Shown one piece after another: positions 14,537 through 21,574 of a stretch of 32,081 bases of DNA. This stretch comes from a virus, in IMG/VR virus record IMGVR_UViG_3300042400_000364, positions 1 to 32,081 of that record; one strand, 5' to 3'. The notes under the pieces are model-generated. The model worked only from the letters and a program-made list of their open reading frames with translations. It was not told the DNA's origin and did not search any database. The translations under genes and the position numbers were made by a program. Each line of letters begins with the position of its first letter. Positions within the stretch are counted from its first letter, which is position 1.

Positions 14537-17185
14537 ATGCTACTTATAGATTTCGAAACAAAGAGCGCCTGTGACTTGAAGAAGCATGGGGTTTACAATT
14601 ACGCGCAAGACAGAAGCACTGAAGTGTTGTGTATGTCTTATGCTTTCGATGATGAAGATGTTCAGACTTGGACACCCGAACAGCCATTTCCTGATCGTGT
14701 CAGAAACTTTAAAGGTCAGATAAGGGCGCATAACGCGGCATTCGAACGCTTAATCTTTTGGTATGTGTTAGGCATTAACTTTAAGCTGGAGCAGTTCTAT
14801 TGCACCGCTACCCAAGCTAGGGCTAATTGCTTGCCTGGAAGTCTTGAAGATATTGGACGGGCGATGTCGGCTAAGATGAAGAAAGATCATCGAGGTAAGC
14901 AGTTAATCCGTCAATGTTGCGTTCCTCCGTATAATACTGCGTTGCTTCCTGAGCTGATTCATTATTGTGAGCAAGACGTTCGGGCTATGCGTGAAGTTAG
15001 TCTGGCACTTCGTCAATTATCTGATGATGAACTGCTGGATTACCATGTGAATGAACGCATTAATGATAAAGGATTATTAGTTGATGTGCCGTTATGTCAT
15101 GCAGCTATTGGTTACGCTACGGCTGAACTGGAGGACATCCAGACGTTAGTGAAAGATATTACAGGTATTGCCTCGGCTAGATCGCCAAAGCTTAAACAGT
15201 GGGTAGCTGACCGCGTTGATCCTGAACTGATGATGGTTGAGGACAAATTATCTTTGAACAAAGCTACTCGGACGGCATTACTGCAAATGGATTTACCCAA
15301 TGAAGTGTTGGACGTTGTTCAGTGTATCGATGACATTAGCGCATCATCGGTGGCTAAGTTTAAGCGCATGGCAGAGCTGGCAGATATTGAAGATGGACGT
15401 GTTCGTGGTGCGTTTGTCTTTAACGGTGGTTCTGCTACTGGGCGTGCTTGCGTTGCTTCAGATACTTTAGTAATGACTGATAAAGGTGAAGTTCCTATAT
15501 CATCTTTGAATGTAGGAGAGAATGTTTTGACTCATATGGGTAGGTTGTGTAAAATATCCCATGTAATTTATAAAGGTCTTGAGGACATGTATCGCGTCCA
15601 AATAGGTAATTCTTGGGTAGATTGCACAAAGAACCATATGATTTTAACTTCTTTAGGATGGACTTATGTCAATCAGCTTATCAGCATTAAACAATCCAGA
15701 AATTCGTGCCGAAGTAACACGGCTTTTTACATCCCCACCATATCCAACTATGGCGCAAGTAGGCGTTCTTACAAAACAAACTCACGCTACAGTTGGAAGA
15801 ATAGTTCGGGAAACAGTGCCTCCAGAAACGTTAAAAATTTTAAAGGTAGCAAATTACTCCAAATCGAAAATGGGCGCAAAGAACCCTATGTTTGGGGTAA
15901 GAACTCAAGTAGAAACTATTTTACGCAACGGTTACCTTTATCTATGGCAAGGCGAAGAAAAGCAATATGTTCAACACCATCGGTTAATATTGATGGATGC
16001 TTTAAACCTAAAAGAATGGCCCGAAAATTGGGAGGTTCATCATATAGATGGAATAAAAACAAACAATTCTTTAGACAATCTAGCAATAGTAACAAAGATT
16101 GGGCATCAGCTACTTCATTCTCAGAAATTAAAGAAATTATATGCTTGGGAAAAAAGGGAGTTTGGGACATCGCAGTTGAAAGAGATGGTAGCTATGTTGC
16201 TCAAGGATTAATCCATCACAATTCTTCATATGGAGTCCAGTTACAGAACATGGCTAGAATCTGCGCTAAAGACCCTGTTGCTGTGCGTTCCGCTATGATG
16301 GCAGGTGATGATCTTAGTCCATTTGGTACGCGCGTCACAAATGTTTTAAAAGGCATGATTAGACCTGCTATTATCCCTGCTAAAGGTAATGTTTTAGTCG
16401 TGGCTGATTGGGCAGGTATTGAAGCAAGATGTAATCCGTGGTTATCTAATCATGTGGCATCGGAAGCAAAGCTGGACATCTTTCGATCGGGTGGCGATGT
16501 TTATGTTGAAAATGCTAAGTCTACATTTAATGTTAAAGAAGTCACTAAAGATCAGCGTTTTATCGGTAAGGTGCAGGAGTTGGCCTTAGGGTACTCGGGT
16601 GGAGCTGGTGCATTTGCATCGATGGCTAGAATTTACGGTCTTGAAATGCCGGAGCATCAGATCAAACGCATGATTAACGGGTGGCGTGTGGCAAACCCCT
16701 GGTGCATCCCATACGGCCAAGAGTTAGAACGTGCTTACATGAGCGCAATGCGTCACAAAGGGCATGAGTTCTCGGCCGGTCGAGTGACTTACCTTTTTGA
16801 TGGTAATCACCTCTGGTATATTTTACCGTCAGGTCGTATACTCTGTTACCCATTCGCTCGGATAGATGATGGCGCAGTTACTTATTGTAAAGCAGCGTTC
16901 AAACCTGCGTCCGATGCTGAGGAATGGCCTCGCGCTAGACTATGGCAAGGTATTGCACAAGAAAACTGCGCTCAAGCAACCGCTAATGATTTACTACGCT
17001 ATTCGCTACGCCAATTAGATAACGTTATCGCACATATCCATGATGAGATCGTTGTGGAGTGTAAAGCAGATGACGCTGAAGAAACAACAAAAAGAATGAT
17101 ATCGGTGATGTGTACTCCTCCAGTTTGGGCTGAAGGAATACCATTAGATGTCGAGATTGCAACTATGGCTAGATACGGAAAATGA
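14537..17185 (+). CDS. family A DNA polymerase with 3'-5' exonuclease, interrupted by an intein
   Basis: The 882-residue precursor encodes a polymerase of 624 residues once the intein is removed. Exonuclease motifs: DFET (Asp5, Glu7), AHNAAFE (64-70) and YCEQD (Tyr143-Asp147). Polymerase motifs: TGR-A...SSYGVQLQN (split by the intein after residue 304), motif A VADWAGIEAR (Asp624, Glu629), a K-x8-YSGG motif B-type helix (VQELALGYSGG) and motif C HIHDE (His835-Asp836-Glu837). The size matches phage replicases of the DNA polymerase I type. It replicates the phage genome together with the primase-helicase encoded directly downstream. The start is fixed by DFET, which sits at the extreme N-terminus in these proteins. 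A hairpin intervenes between its Shine-Dalgarno and ATG. Confidence 0.95.
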   Translation: MLLIDFETKSACDLKKHGVYNYAQDRSTEVLCMSYAFDDEDVQTWTPEQPFPDRVRNFKGQIRAHNAAFERLIFWYVLGINFKLEQFYCTATQARANCLPGSLEDIGRAMSAKMKKDHRGKQLIRQCCVPPYNTALLPELIHYCEQDVRAMREVSLALRQLSDDELLDYHVNERINDKGLLVDVPLCHAAIGYATAELEDIQTLVKDITGIASARSPKLKQWVADRVDPELMMVEDKLSLNKATRTALLQMDLPNEVLDVVQCIDDISASSVAKFKRMAELADIEDGRVRGAFVFNGGSATGRACVASDTLVMTDKGEVPISSLNVGENVLTHMGRLCKISHVIYKGLEDMYRVQIGNSWVDCTKNHMILTSLGWTYVNQLISIKQSRNSCRSNTAFYIPTISNYGASRRSYKTNSRYSWKNSSGNSASRNVKNFKGSKLLQIENGRKEPYVWGKNSSRNYFTQRLPLSMARRRKAICSTPSVNIDGCFKPKRMARKLGGSSYRWNKNKQFFRQSSNSNKDWASATSFSEIKEIICLGKKGVWDIAVERDGSYVAQGLIHHNSSYGVQLQNMARICAKDPVAVRSAMMAGDDLSPFGTRVTNVLKGMIRPAIIPAKGNVLVVADWAGIEARCNPWLSNHVASEAKLDIFRSGGDVYVENAKSTFNVKEVTKDQRFIGKVQELALGYSGGAGAFASMARIYGLEMPEHQIKRMINGWRVANPWCIPYGQELERAYMSAMRHKGHEFSAGRVTYLFDGNHLWYILPSGRILCYPFARIDDGAVTYCKAAFKPASDAEEWPRARLWQGIAQENCAQATANDLLRYSLRQLDNVIAHIHDEIVVECKADDAEETTKRMISVMCTPPVWAEGIPLDVEIATMARYGK
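15655..15658 (+). promoter_or_regulatory. ribosome-binding site of the nested HNH gene
   Basis: AGGA lies seven bases before the ATG at 15666, inside the codons of intein block B (SLGW). It gives the out-of-frame endonuclease its own translation start within the polymerase mRNA. Confidence 0.6.
15666..16211 (+). CDS. HNH homing endonuclease nested out of frame inside the intein
   Basis: This complete 181-residue protein is read in the +1 frame relative to the polymerase/intein. Residues 28-50 look like a helix-turn-helix (TMAQVGVLTKQTHATVGRIV). Residues 65-77 (SKSKMGAKNPMFG) match the NUMOD3 nuclease-associated DNA-binding motif. The HNH core follows: YVQHHRLILM (His104, His105, Arg106), WEVHHIDGIKTNN (His125-His126-x-Asp128-Gly, Asn133-Asn134), LDNLAIVT and distal His147 and His151. 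The order and spacing are those of phage intron/intein HNH homing enzymes. It begins three codons after intein block B and its TAA (16209-16211) lies 11 bases before the intein's end, so it is wholly nested, with its last 30 residues overlapping blocks F and G. It presumably cuts intein-free polymerase genes to drive homing. Confidence 0.9.
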   Translation: MSISLSALNNPEIRAEVTRLFTSPPYPTMAQVGVLTKQTHATVGRIVRETVPPETLKILKVANYSKSKMGAKNPMFGVRTQVETILRNGYLYLWQGEEKQYVQHHRLILMDALNLKEWPENWEVHHIDGIKTNNSLDNLAIVTKIGHQLLHSQKLKKLYAWEKREFGTSQLKEMVAMLLKD

Positions 17186-17186
17186 T

Positions 17187-19484
17187 ATGAACTTTATAGA
17201 TTACCTTGTTAGTATAGCACCAGAGGGGGAAACCTGTCTATTTGTTAAGCAGGTTCCTAAAGCTGATTTATTTCACGCTGATGGCGCACAAAAATGTACT
17301 TGGCCCGCTTACCTTCCCACTAAATATGATTATAAAGGTGCTTGGTACTGTAACACGGCATCTTTCATCATTAAGCGTTTTAAAGATGGCAAACCCAGTG
17401 CTTCTGCAAGCAATTGTGAATTGGTTGCGTTCCTTGTGTTGGATGATGTCGGAACTAAATCAAAAATGCCTGATCTGATTCCAACATGGATTATGGAAAC
17501 TTCACCAGGTAATTACCAATACGGTTATACTTTCAGTCTTGACGACCAACCAACAAAAGGGGATTTCAGTGCAGCTATTAAAGCGATTGCTGATGCAGGT
17601 TATACTGATGGGGGCGCTATTAATGCCGTTCGTAATTTTCGCCTTCCTAATAGTGTCAATCTTAAGCCTGGTCGAGATGATTTTAAGTCCGTATTGGTCA
17701 AATTCAATCCTGAATTAGAGTTCACCTTACCACAGATATGTGAAGCGTTAGGTGTTACACCTGCTGAGGCAGACACCGCAACAGTAAAGCGTATTGATTT
17801 AATTGATGATGGCAAAGATGATGTTTTAACATGGCTTGTTGAGCGTGGAGATGTCATTGAAGGTGCTAATGGTGAAGGCTGGGTGGGTGTGACTTGCATT
17901 AACGCTAGCGCTCATTCGGATGGCAATCCTATGGCACGTTATCATCCTGTTAATCGTGCTTTCATGTGTTTTCACGAGTCATGCCAACATCTTGACAGTA
18001 AAACGTATCTTGAATGGGTGCAGGCAGAAGGTGGCCCGAAACATTCGCATGGAATTCGTGAAGAATTGTTAGCCTCAGTTATGGTTGATACATTAGCTAA
18101 ACTTGAACCCACTGACATGTTTAGCCAAGACGCGGCTAGTGCTATCGCTGAAGTCGAACGTAAGGAGTTAGGACGATTGGAAAAAAAAGATTGGTTCAGT
18201 AGATTCGCTTACATTCAAGCTGATGAATCTTATTTTGATTTGGTTGCTAGACGTGAAGTCAGCCGATCTACTTTTAATGCGCTGTTCCGTCATCTTGAGT
18301 GCAAGTCCATTCACACGGGGCGTAAGATAGAAGCCTCAGTTTGTTTTGACGAGAACAGACAAGCGATGGGTGCTCATGCTTTGGTAGGAATCACTTACGC
18401 TGCTGGGGAAACCATGCTGACTGCTTTGGATGGTGACATGTACGGCAATCGTTGGCGTGATGCACGTCCTGATGTGTCGGGTAAGGCGGGCAATGTCACC
18501 CGTTGGCTTGACCATTGCAAGAACTTAGTTCCTAATGAAGCTGAACTGGAGCATATCTTTAACGTCATGGCTTACAAAGTCCAGAACCCTAAGATAAAGA
18601 TCAATCACGCCATTCTGCACGGTGGTGATCAAGGAGCTGGTAAGGATACGATGTATGCGCCTTTCATCTGGGCAGTGTGTGGCCCTCACTTTAAGAACCG
18701 AGGGTACATTGATAACGATTCGATGAACAGCCAGTTTGGTTACGCATTAGAGTGTGAAATCTTAGTCCTTAACGAGTTAAAAGAAACCGATGCACGAGAA
18801 AGACGAGCGTTGGCTAACAAATTGAAACCTATCATTGCTGCACCTCCAGAAACGTTGTCTATCAACCGTAAAGGACTACACCCTTACGATATGGTGAACC
18901 GTTTGTTTGTGTTGGCTTATTCAAACGATCCTGTGCCTATTCAATTAGAGTCACAAGACAGACGTTGGTTCTGCGTTTGGTCACATGCGCCTCGTATGGA
19001 TTACGCAGAAGCGCAATCAATGTGGGAGTGGTTTAAGACCGGAGGAGGTTATGAAGCAATTGCCAGTTGGTTGTACGCTAGGGACGTTAGCGCGTTCAAT
19101 CCAGCAGCTGCACCGATGATGACTGAGTTCAAAATAAACCTAGTTGAGCAAGGCATGTCGAGCGCTGAGTCTTATCTTGTTGAGCTGATGCGTAACCGTG
19201 TCGGAGAGTTTGCATCGGGAGTGATAGCGTCCCCCTTCCATGCGCTTTGTGATCGGTTGGCTAATAGCGCACCAGGTAATGTTAAAGTTCCTCAAGCTGC
19301 GTTACTTCATGCTCTTAAAGAAGCCGGCTGGAATGATATGGGTCGTATTGCATCAAGGGAATTCACCACACAAAAACATATTTACACCGCCCCTAATGAC
19401 GAAGCAATTAACGCGCTAAGTAAGACAGAACTTAGGAAAAAAGTTGAGCCGGAACTAAACAGAAAATTGTCACTTGTGAATTGA
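17187..19484 (+). CDS. primase-helicase (AEP-like N-terminus, SF3-type helicase C-terminus)
   Basis: The 765-residue protein has an N-terminal part with VAFLVLDDVGTKS, then ETSPGNYQYGYTFS and RNFRLPNSVNLKPGRDDFKS, a primase-polymerase-like arrangement. A Cys/His segment follows (VTCINASAHSDGN, then AFMCFHESCQH), a likely zinc-binding site. The C-terminal ATPase has Walker A GGDQGAGKDT (479-488), Walker B EILVLNEL (to Glu530), and the downstream NRLFVLAYSNDPVPI and QDRRWFC segments typical of DUF5906/D5-like phage helicases. It would unwind the template and prime synthesis for the polymerase. ATG 17187 follows the polymerase stop by one base; an in-frame ATG at 17148 would overlap the polymerase gene by 38 nt. 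Tandem terminators follow. Confidence 0.88.
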   Translation: MNFIDYLVSIAPEGETCLFVKQVPKADLFHADGAQKCTWPAYLPTKYDYKGAWYCNTASFIIKRFKDGKPSASASNCELVAFLVLDDVGTKSKMPDLIPTWIMETSPGNYQYGYTFSLDDQPTKGDFSAAIKAIADAGYTDGGAINAVRNFRLPNSVNLKPGRDDFKSVLVKFNPELEFTLPQICEALGVTPAEADTATVKRIDLIDDGKDDVLTWLVERGDVIEGANGEGWVGVTCINASAHSDGNPMARYHPVNRAFMCFHESCQHLDSKTYLEWVQAEGGPKHSHGIREELLASVMVDTLAKLEPTDMFSQDAASAIAEVERKELGRLEKKDWFSRFAYIQADESYFDLVARREVSRSTFNALFRHLECKSIHTGRKIEASVCFDENRQAMGAHALVGITYAAGETMLTALDGDMYGNRWRDARPDVSGKAGNVTRWLDHCKNLVPNEAELEHIFNVMAYKVQNPKIKINHAILHGGDQGAGKDTMYAPFIWAVCGPHFKNRGYIDNDSMNSQFGYALECEILVLNELKETDARERRALANKLKPIIAAPPETLSINRKGLHPYDMVNRLFVLAYSNDPVPIQLESQDRRWFCVWSHAPRMDYAEAQSMWEWFKTGGGYEAIASWLYARDVSAFNPAAAPMMTEFKINLVEQGMSSAESYLVELMRNRVGEFASGVIASPFHALCDRLANSAPGNVKVPQAALLHALKEAGWNDMGRIASREFTTQKHIYTAPNDEAINALSKTELRKKVEPELNRKLSLVN

Positions 19485-19528
19485 AAAACCAAAATTTTCA
19501 AATTTCAAATCAAATCGGATTAAATTGG

Positions 19529-19562
19529 GTTTTGCTCAGAAATAGTTGGGCAAAACTTTTTT
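19529..19562 (+). terminator. intrinsic terminator of the replication operon
   Basis: GTTTTGCTCA at 19529-19538 pairs with TGGGCAAAAC at 19547-19556 (ten pairs with one G-T wobble, eight-base loop) and is followed by six T. It lies 45 bases after the primase-helicase stop. Confidence 0.85.
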
Positions 19563-19588
19563 GGCTGGTGGGTGGTTTTTTAGCAATT

Positions 19589-19623
19589 ACCCTACAACCT
19601 AGTAGGAAGTAGGGTTATTTTTT
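19589..19623 (+). terminator. second, backup terminator
   Basis: ACCCTAC at 19589-19595 pairs with GTAGGGT at 19609-19615, with an inner CCTA/TAGG stem (19598-19606), then TA and six T. It directly backs up the first terminator before the convergent leftward operon. Confidence 0.65.
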
Positions 19624-19770
19624 AGGTGGTTTTTAAGCTATTGTAGGCGCGTTTATTTTTATGGCTATGTAACCATTGCTTTTGCATAATAGAGCCTTAA
19701 AACGTGTTATTTAATGTTAAGCTGCTTGTTAGACGGTAGGTTATAGGCTGGAATACTGGAACGCAAGGTA

Positions 19771-19799
19771 TAAAAAAAGGCCGCTTAACAAGCGGCCTT
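19771..19799 (-). terminator. intrinsic terminator of the leftward accessory operon
   Basis: Stem AAGGCCGCT/AGCGGCCTT (nine pairs, five-base loop) with a run of seven T on the minus strand (19772-19778). It ends the leftward transcript 25 bases after the ribbon-helix-helix-like gene. The 19624-19770 stretch holds no gene or structure I can support. Confidence 0.88.
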
Positions 19800-19823
19800 A
19801 TTGAATTATTAAGTTAAATTGGT

Positions 19824-19985
19824 CTATGGCGTATTGGTAAAATGTTTGGTCAAAAGTAACTGTATCAATTTACTTTTGTTTTTTGTATCTTTTAACCGCT
19901 GCACTTGCCATCTTTTTAAACTAAATGTAGCAAGTATGTTTTTATCCTCTTTTGCTATTGATGGTCTACCAGGTTTATTAATCAT
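19824..19985 (-). CDS. small ribbon-helix-helix-like protein
   Basis: This 53-residue ORF begins MINKPGRPSIAKEDKNILAT and continues FSLKRWQVQRLKDTKNKSKL. A GRP box, a short strand (TFSLK), a helix (WQVQRLKD), then NKSKLIQLLLTKHF is the strand-helix-helix pattern of CopG/ParD/MetJ-type DNA-binding proteins. Its ATG is three bases after the stop of the Cys-rich gene and it lies directly before the terminator, so it is the last gene of this operon. It might autoregulate the operon. It is encoded opposite a longer plus-strand open frame, which I regard as spurious. Confidence 0.65.
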   Translation of the reverse strand: MINKPGRPSIAKEDKNILATFSLKRWQVQRLKDTKNKSKLIQLLLTKHFTNTP

Positions 19986-19988
19986 AAT

Positions 19989-20672
19989 TTACCCCAAGTT
20001 ATTTGTTGCAAGCGCTGCTTTTTTGGCGTTTGTACCGTGTGCAATAAAACCGATGCTAAATGAGCGCTCTTTTTTAGCGCATAACATGCAATCGATGCAT
20101 CTTGTTGCGTCGTTTGTTTGAGCTGGACAAATAACTACTTTGTTACCCGCTGCAGTATAAGATACTTTAGGCGCGTTGATTGGCATAATAACCGCTATAG
20201 GCGCAATATTAAGCGTAAGTAAGTTATCTACTTCATTTATATGATTGGCACTTAGATTAATTGTAAAACCTTGATCATTAGCTTGTTTGATGGCCATCCT
20301 ATTATTAAGATTAGATATCACGTTGTAATGTGTATAAGTAAAAGCTTTTAATTTACGGCGTTTTATTATCGCTGCTAAACGAGCAAGTTTTGGCGCGTCA
20401 ATTTGGCCATTTTCGCTTGGTAAATCGCCGGCCTGATTATGGCGATATTCTGCTCGCATTGGCAACGCGCCAACTTGCAAAAGAAAATCATCAAAAGAAA
20501 CACCGCGTGTTCCATCAGTTACCTTTTGCCAGTGCAAATTTAAAGGGCCGTTTCCGGCATAACAGCCTTTTTCTTTTAATGGACAATCATCTGGACATGT
20601 AGATTTTGAGCTCGTACTAACTGCGATCGGGCCAGTTTTGGCATTGTTTGATACTTTAGTTAAATGATACAT
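19989..20672 (-). CDS. Cys-rich protein of a phage/plasmid family, function unknown
   Basis: The protein has 227 residues. Near the N-terminus it has Cys26-x3-Cys30-x6-Cys37 in STCPDDCPLKEKGCYAG, then PLNLHWQKVTDGTRG, EYRHNQAGDLPSENGQID and AFTYTHYNVI; the C-terminal half has FTINLSANHINEVD, VVICPAQTND and CIDCMLC, with FIAHGT near the end. I associate this string of motifs with a hypothetical family on proteobacterial phages and plasmids that has cysteine clusters at both ends (metal or cluster binding likely); the spacing is not the classical radical-SAM CxxxCxxC. AAAGGTAA precedes the ATG. It has its own promoter-terminator unit, separate from replication and late genes, which suggests an accessory role. 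Confidence 0.7.
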   Translation of the reverse strand: MYHLTKVSNNAKTGPIAVSTSSKSTCPDDCPLKEKGCYAGNGPLNLHWQKVTDGTRGVSFDDFLLQVGALPMRAEYRHNQAGDLPSENGQIDAPKLARLAAIIKRRKLKAFTYTHYNVISNLNNRMAIKQANDQGFTINLSANHINEVDNLLTLNIAPIAVIMPINAPKVSYTAAGNKVVICPAQTNDATRCIDCMLCAKKERSFSIGFIAHGTNAKKAALATNNLG

Positions 20673-20703
20673 TTTAGTTTACCTTTTAGTTATAGTTTAG
20701 TTT

Positions 20704-20865
20704 TTAAGCTGCTTGGATCATTACAAGCAATTCACAGATTAGGCGTATTCCACCAACAAATAACAACGCGCTTGTTGCGGCTAATACGTAAATTTTCAAG
20801 TCGATTGTTGGTAACACGTTTTCTTTTAAAGTTATTCTTTCATTCTTAATAGTGTATTTTTTCAT
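20704..20865 (-). CDS. small membrane protein, first gene of the accessory operon
   Basis: The 53-residue product begins MKKYTIKNERITLKENVLPT and has one transmembrane helix at about residues 22-46 (IYVLAATSALLFVGGIRLIC). ATG 20865 follows AAAAAGGTAA, the same ribosome-binding sequence as its downstream neighbour, so I prefer it to the upstream start at 20913. Function unknown; membrane location is the only secure inference. Confidence 0.6.
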   Translation of the reverse strand: MKKYTIKNERITLKENVLPTIDLKIYVLAATSALLFVGGIRLICELLVMIQAA

Positions 20866-20919
20866 GTCGATTACCTTTTTTAGTGTTTTTGTTCCCAGGA
20901 AATCTGAAAACATGGCTAA

Positions 20920-20948
20920 ATAATAAAACTATTAAGTTATATTGTAAA
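20920..20948 (-). promoter_or_regulatory. sigma70-type promoter of the leftward accessory operon
   Basis: On the minus strand TTTACA (20948-20943) and TATTAT (20925-20920) are separated by exactly 17 bases, a close match to the sigma70 consensus, 55 bases upstream of the ATG at 20865. It implies host RNA polymerase recognition. Confidence 0.75.
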
Positions 20949-21155
20949 TATTTATTTGTAGGTAATGTATGTAGTTTGTAAGTAGTCAAAAATGGGTGTA
21001 ATTGCATACATGCGCGCCCTTTATTGGCGAGGCTTTGGAGCTTATGTATATAATGTAAGTAGTTAGATAATACTTTAAAAATTAAAATAATATAATATAA
21101 TAGTTTTATTATTACGGGCGGAAAATGTTATAGCGCGCCAACTTTTTTTTAATGA

Positions 21156-21267
21156 TTACATTGCTTACATTGCATACAAAATTAAATTGGGCGCTTAACG
21201 TTCCAGGGCATTGTAAGCAATGTAAGCTATCAAAAACAAATAGCTTACATTGCATACAAAAATAAAT
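21156..21267. repeat. iteron-like cluster of TTACATTGC repeats
   Basis: TTACATTGC occurs in tandem at 21156-21164 and 21165-21173 and again at 21245-21253; its reverse complement GCAATGTAA is at 21217-21225, next to a one-mismatch copy at 21208-21216. Two longer copies, GCTTACATTGCATACAAAA then (A/T)TAAAT, at 21163-21187 and 21243-21267 agree at 24 of 25 positions. Confidence 0.8.
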
Positions 21268-21459
21268 GGGGGTATTTTTGGGGGTATATTATAGAACAAA
21301 AAAACAAATAAGTTATGATAATCAATAAGTTACAATGCTAATTAGGCTCCTTGTATATCCTTCGAATTGATGGCAATGATAATACTCAAACCGTAAACTG
21401 TATATAAATCAATAGGTTAGCTTGTAATGATATGCTATGACGTAACGCGCCCGGTTGAT

Positions 21460-21509
21460 GGGGGGTGATAGGGGGATTTTGAACCGTCCGTCGCCCATGT
21501 ACACCCCCC
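21460..21509. repeat. G/C-rich inverted repeat upstream of the small terminase gene
   Basis: GGGGGGTG at 21460-21467 is the reverse complement of CACCCCCC at 21502-21509, with 34 bases between that include CCGTCCGTCGCCC. It stands out from the A+T-rich surroundings and lies about 150 bp before the small terminase gene, a usual place for a cos or pac packaging site. Confidence 0.6.
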
Positions 21510-21517
21510 GCAGTAAA

Positions 21518-21574
21518 TTTTTTTTAAATTGAAAAGTACCTTCAAGAGAAATTTTTTTTTTTAAATTGAAAAGT
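21518..21574. repeat. 20-base direct repeat, T-rich
   Basis: Eight T followed by AAATTGAAAAGT occurs at 21518-21537 and again at 21555-21574 (there within a run of eleven T). The repeat unit is 37 bp apart and precedes the small terminase leader. Confidence 0.8.

Larger units (their letters stand above)
15449..16222 (+). other. intein in the DNA polymerase (mini-intein splicing domains, residues 305-562)
   Basis: The insertion starts with Cys (CVASDTLVMTDKGEVPISSL, block A) and has block B with the TxxH motif (Thr60, His63 of the intein, in DCTKNHMILTSLGWT). Block F/G at the end is GVWDIAVERDGSYVAQGLIH plus the terminal His-Asn. The next residue is Ser, the +1 nucleophile. Removal rejoins SATGRA to SSYGVQLQNM, restoring the conserved family A motif. 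Splicing blocks occupy about residues 1-80 and 225-258 of the intein; the middle is Ser/Asn/Lys/Arg-rich sequence with no motif, because that DNA encodes an HNH endonuclease in another frame. The frame stays open over all 258 codons. Confidence 0.93.

Noticed and set aside
15916-16170. Minus-strand ORF of 84 codons within the intein
   Set aside because: Antisense shadow of the HNH gene with no ribosome-binding site or motif.
15666-16211. HNH frame produced by two sequencing frameshifts
   Set aside because: Considered seriously, but both frames are open across the region, the splicing blocks on both sides are in one frame, and the HNH has its own Shine-Dalgarno, ATG and stop. Two compensating errors would also have to leave the shadow frame stop-free. 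Raw reads would settle it.
15449-16222. Group I intron instead of an intein in the polymerase gene
   Set aside because: The insert is open in the polymerase frame from end to end and has protein splicing blocks A, B, F and G with Cys1, TxxH, His-Asn and Ser+1 in place; an intron would not preserve these.
19819-20121. Plus-strand ORF of 100 codons
   Set aside because: Lies opposite the ribbon-helix-helix-like gene and the end of the Cys-rich gene, which have ribosome-binding sites, a shared promoter and a terminator; the plus-strand product is compositionally odd.
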